A stretch of DNA of 64,000 nt, taken from NCBI RefSeq assembly GCF_040834005.1, contig NZ_CP162129.1, positions 3,496,001 to 3,560,000 on the forward strand, given 5' to 3'. This document shows positions 61,471-64,000 of the stretch, in pieces. A program made the translations under genes and the position numbers. This DNA comes from Paenibacillus sp. PL2-23. GTDB taxonomy: Bacteria; Bacillota; Bacilli; Paenibacillales; Paenibacillaceae. Each line of letters starts with the position of its first letter. Within the stretch, counting starts at the first letter, position 1. The notes under the pieces were generated by a model. It searched no databases. It saw only the letters and a program-made list of their open reading frames with translations, and had not been told where the DNA came from.

Positions 61471-62958
61471 TTACGCCTTCACTTCCAGCACCACAACAGA
61501 CATAGGCGGCAGCGTTGCCGTCAGCTTGCCCTCGGCCGTCTGGAAGCCGTAATACGGCTGAGGAGCAACGGCATTGGGCTGATCGAACGTGTTGTGGGCA
61601 TTCGGCGCAGATGTCGTCAGGATCTTGCCGGATACCGCGCCGAAGCTCAGCAGTCCGCGAAGCTCAATTGGGATAACGGCTTCACTGCTGTGGCTCAGGT
61701 TGCTGATGCCGATATGGATAGTGCCGTCACTCTGCTTGGAAGCCGTAGCGCTGATCTGCGGTATCGCTTCTCCGTCCATCTCATACGACTCGCTCTGTAC
61801 GCGCATATCCAGCAGAGACGCGCCTTGATGCACCTTGTACATATCGAATACATGATAAGTCGGGGTAAGCACCATTTTGTCCCCTTCGGTCAGAATCATG
61901 GCCTGCAGCACGTTAACGGTCTGCGCAATATTCGCCATCTGCACCCGATCGCAATGCTGATGGAATATATCCAGGGTCGTCGAAGCCACAAGCGCGTCCC
62001 GCTGTGTATTCTGCTGATACAGGAAGCCCGGATTAGTGCCGGGCTCCACATTGAACCAGGTTCCCCATTCATCCACAATGAGGCCAACGCGCTTCTCCGG
62101 ATCGTAGCGGTCCATGACCGTTGCGTGCATGGCAATAATCTCGTCCATCTTGAGCGCTTTCTGCAGCGTGACGAACCATTCGCGGTCCGTGAAATCGGTT
62201 GCTGAGCCTTTGTCCCCCCAGGTTCCCGGAACAACATAATAATGTAAGCTCAAGCCGTCCATGAAGCGTCCCGATTCCTTCATCATCACTTCCGTCCATT
62301 GCACATTGTAATCCGATGCGCCGCACGCAATTTTGTAAACGCGGTTCCCGTCGAAGTTGCGAACATAAGACTGATATTGACGGTACAGATCGGAATAATA
62401 TTCCGGCCTCATATTGCCTCCGCAGCCCCAATTCTCATTGCCCACGCCAAAATATGGCAGTTTCCATGGCTCCTCGCGCCCATTCCTTCTGCGCAGGTCC
62501 GCCATCGGGGATTCCCCGGCAAAGGTCATATATTCAACCCAATCCTTCATTTCCTTGACCGTTCCACTCCCTACATTGCCCGCAATATAGGGCTCGCAGT
62601 CCAGCAGCTCGCATAACATAAGAAACTCATGGGTGCCAAAATGATTGTTTTCAATGACGCCGCCCCAATGATTGTTAATCATGCGAGGACGATTCTCGCG
62701 AGGCCCGATTCCGTCCATCCAGTGATAATCGTCCGCGAAGCAGCCTCCAGGCCAGCGCAGCACGGGAATGCGAAGCCCCTTCAGCGCTTCCAGCACATCA
62801 TTGCGAATGCCGTTCGTATTGGGAATAGGAGAATCCTCTCCCACCCAAATGCCTTCATATATACATCTCCCCAGATGCTCTGCGAAATGGCTGTATATAT
62901 TCCTGTTAATCGTCCCTTTAGTCATGTCCGCATGAATGGTAATCATATTATTGCCCAT
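61471..62958 (-). CDS. Alpha-N-arabinofuranosidase, GH51
   Basis: A 495-residue intracellular glycoside hydrolase (no signal peptide) that releases L-arabinose from arabinan and arabinoxylan oligosaccharides. The acid/base Glu is E175 in GVGNENWG and the nucleophile E297 in IVDEWGTW, both in the (beta/alpha)8 barrel; a C-terminal beta-sandwich follows. AAGGAGG precedes ATG 62958 by eight bases. It lies near uxaB/uxaA and the AraC gene, consistent with plant polysaccharide use. Confidence 0.94.
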   Translation of the reverse strand: MGNNMITIHADMTKGTINRNIYSHFAEHLGRCIYEGIWVGEDSPIPNTNGIRNDVLEALKGLRIPVLRWPGGCFADDYHWMDGIGPRENRPRMINNHWGGVIENNHFGTHEFLMLCELLDCEPYIAGNVGSGTVKEMKDWVEYMTFAGESPMADLRRRNGREEPWKLPYFGVGNENWGCGGNMRPEYYSDLYRQYQSYVRNFDGNRVYKIACGASDYNVQWTEVMMKESGRFMDGLSLHYYVVPGTWGDKGSATDFTDREWFVTLQKALKMDEIIAMHATVMDRYDPEKRVGLIVDEWGTWFNVEPGTNPGFLYQQNTQRDALVASTTLDIFHQHCDRVQMANIAQTVNVLQAMILTEGDKMVLTPTYHVFDMYKVHQGASLLDMRVQSESYEMDGEAIPQISATASKQSDGTIHIGISNLSHSSEAVIPIELRGLLSFGAVSGKILTTSAPNAHNTFDQPNAVAPQPYYGFQTAEGKLTATLPPMSVVVLEVKA

Positions 62959-63067
62959 ACCCCTGCTCCTCCTTCAGTATAATGAATTCATAAAAATATT
63001 ATTTCTAACTAATAATTATTAATCCATCTATATCGTAGTTCAAATCTTGTGGAAAAGCAATGAGAAA

Positions 63068-63105
63068 AGAAAAAAACAGGCCCTCCCTCAATAGCGGGAA
63101 AGCCT
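63068..63105 (-). terminator. Rho-independent terminator of transketolase
   Basis: AGGCCCTCCC (63078-63087) and GGGAAAGCCT (63096-63105) pair with two G-T pairs, with a T run following on the minus strand. It lies 20 bases after the transketolase stop. Confidence 0.82.
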
Positions 63106-63124
63106 GCTTCGTTTATATTCTATA

Positions 63125-64000
63125 TTAGCTCAAAATGCTTTTGGCTGTCTGGACGACGTTGGCCACGGAGAAGCCGAAGAAGCCCATTACCTCCGGTCCA
63201 GGACCCGATGCTCCGAATGTTTCAATGGATACGACCTTGCCTTCGAAGCCGGTATAACGCTCCCAGCCTAAGGAAATGCCCGCTTCAATGGCGATCCGCT
63301 TGGTGACGGCATTCGGCAATACGCTCTGCTTATAAGCCTCTGGCGCCTTGTCGAACAGCTCGCAAGATGGCATGGCTACTACGCGTACCGAGACATTATC
63401 CTTCTCCAGCTCAGCCTTGGCGTTCACAGCAAGGGAGACCTCGGAGCCTGTCGCGATCAGAATAACATCCGGCTTCTCGTTGGTCTCGGCCAGGATGTAG
63501 CCGCCTTTGGAAACCGCGTCGACGTTGCCTTTGGTCGCCTCGTAGATCGGCAGGTTCTGGCGGCTGAGAATAAGCGCGACAGGACCATCATTCTGCTGCA
63601 GAGCGTACGCCCATGCGCTTGCCGTTTCGTTCGCGTCAGACGGACGAATGACCGTCAGGCCTGGAATCGTGCGCAGCGCAGCCAAGTGCTCAACCGGCTC
63701 GTGTGTCGGGCCGTCCTCGCCAACCGCGATGGAGTCATGCGTAAATACATAAGTTACAGGCAGCTTCTGAAGGGCAGCCAGACGAATGGAAGGACGCAGG
63801 TAATCGCTGAATACAAAGAATGTGCTCACGAACGGCTTCACGCCGCCGTGCAGCGCCATGCCGTTGCCGGCTGCGCCCATTGCGTGCTCGCGGACGCCGA
63901 AGTAGACGTTGCGGCCTGCATAGGAATCAACGGCGAATTTGCCTTCGCCTTTAATATCGGTCATCGTCGAGTGCGACAGATCCGCACTTCCGCCGAAGAT
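63125..64000 (-). CDS. tkt: Transketolase, C-terminal part (cut by window end)
   Basis: The last 291 residues of transketolase; the frame runs open to the end of the window, so about 370 N-terminal residues with most of the thiamine-diphosphate domain are outside. Visible signatures are FGGSADLSHSTM, NVYFGVREHAMGAAGNGMALHGG, and HDSIAVGEDGPTHEPVEHLA, which form the pyrimidine-binding domain, then the C-terminal domain with ATGSEVSLAV and FEKAPEAYKQ-like text. It links pentose phosphates to glycolysis, useful next to the arabinose and uronate genes. Confidence 0.95.
   Translation of the reverse strand: MFGGSADLSHSTMTDIKGEGKFAVDSYAGRNVYFGVREHAMGAAGNGMALHGGVKPFVSTFFVFSDYLRPSIRLAALQKLPVTYVFTHDSIAVGEDGPTHEPVEHLAALRTIPGLTVIRPSDANETASAWAYALQQNDGPVALILSRQNLPIYEATKGNVDAVSKGGYILAETNEKPDVILIATGSEVSLAVNAKAELEKDNVSVRVVAMPSCELFDKAPEAYKQSVLPNAVTKRIAIEAGISLGWERYTGFEGKVVSIETFGASGPGPEVMGFFGFSVANVVQTAKSILS

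Overview
The window looks like a chromosomal segment of a spore-forming Gram-positive of the Paenibacillus type (Bacillales). Evidence seen: germinant-receptor genes, a spoVAC-spoVAD-spoVAE cassette, a CwlD-type amidase, HPr kinase, the mother-cell mmg operon and the complete yqeG-yqeH-aroE-yhbY-nadD-yqeK-rsfS-yqeM housekeeping operon, all with strong AGGAGG-type ribosome binding sites and moderate-to-high GC. The genus is an inference from gene content and style; no 16S gene is present.

Layout. 1-5 kb: end of a gerA-type operon, then the yqhH-yqhG pair (SNF2 ATPase and partner). 5-12.6 kb: a secreted unknown protein, yqzE, amidase, divergent polysaccharide deacetylase, two identical tRNA-Leu(CAG) genes separated by hairpin repeats, small conserved proteins, xpt, a lipoprotein and a YkvI-type membrane protein. 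12.6-17.2 kb: yhaO-yhaN (nuclease and SMC-like ATPase). 17.2-25.6 kb: glycosyltransferase, diguanylate cyclase, a decayed phzF remnant, a GyrI-like protein, hprK, and nrdI-nrdE-nrdF with a clear promoter and three NrdR-box-like sites. 25.8-32 kb: the yqeG operon, with a cvfB-like S1 protein gene inserted between rsfS and yqeM. 32-38.6 kb: MoxR-DUF58-transglutaminase operon and the spoVA cassette. 38.7-45.8 kb: an accessory sugar region with three Gfo/Idh/MocA oxidoreductases, one TIM-barrel isomerase and two AraC regulators, plus an unrelated-looking deoxyribosyltransferase-like gene. 45.9-48.3 kb: a gene-poor stretch of short tandem repeats around an IS1595-like gene that appears to have lost its catalytic triad and has a LexA-like operator over its promoter. 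48.3-56 kb: degV and the mmg (methylcitrate) operon. 56-64 kb: plant-cell-wall sugar genes (uxaB-uxaA-esterase, AraC regulator, GH51 arabinofuranosidase) and the 3' end of transketolase.

How the genes work together. mmgA-F would degrade short acyl-CoAs to propionyl-CoA and feed it through the methylcitrate cycle. uxaB/uxaA, the esterase, the GH51 enzyme and AraC regulators fit use of pectin and arabinan. nrdI-E-F supplies deoxynucleotides under probable NrdR control. The yqeG operon is tightly coupled by short overlaps and serves ribosome assembly, NAD synthesis and aromatic amino acid synthesis.

No phage, CRISPR array, canonical defence island or new multi-gene system could be firmly identified. 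The best leads are the catalytically degenerate, possibly SOS-controlled transposase relative with its repeat surroundings, the nrd leader architecture, and the Gfo/Idh cluster. All family assignments are from recognition of the translated sequence; no database search was run.
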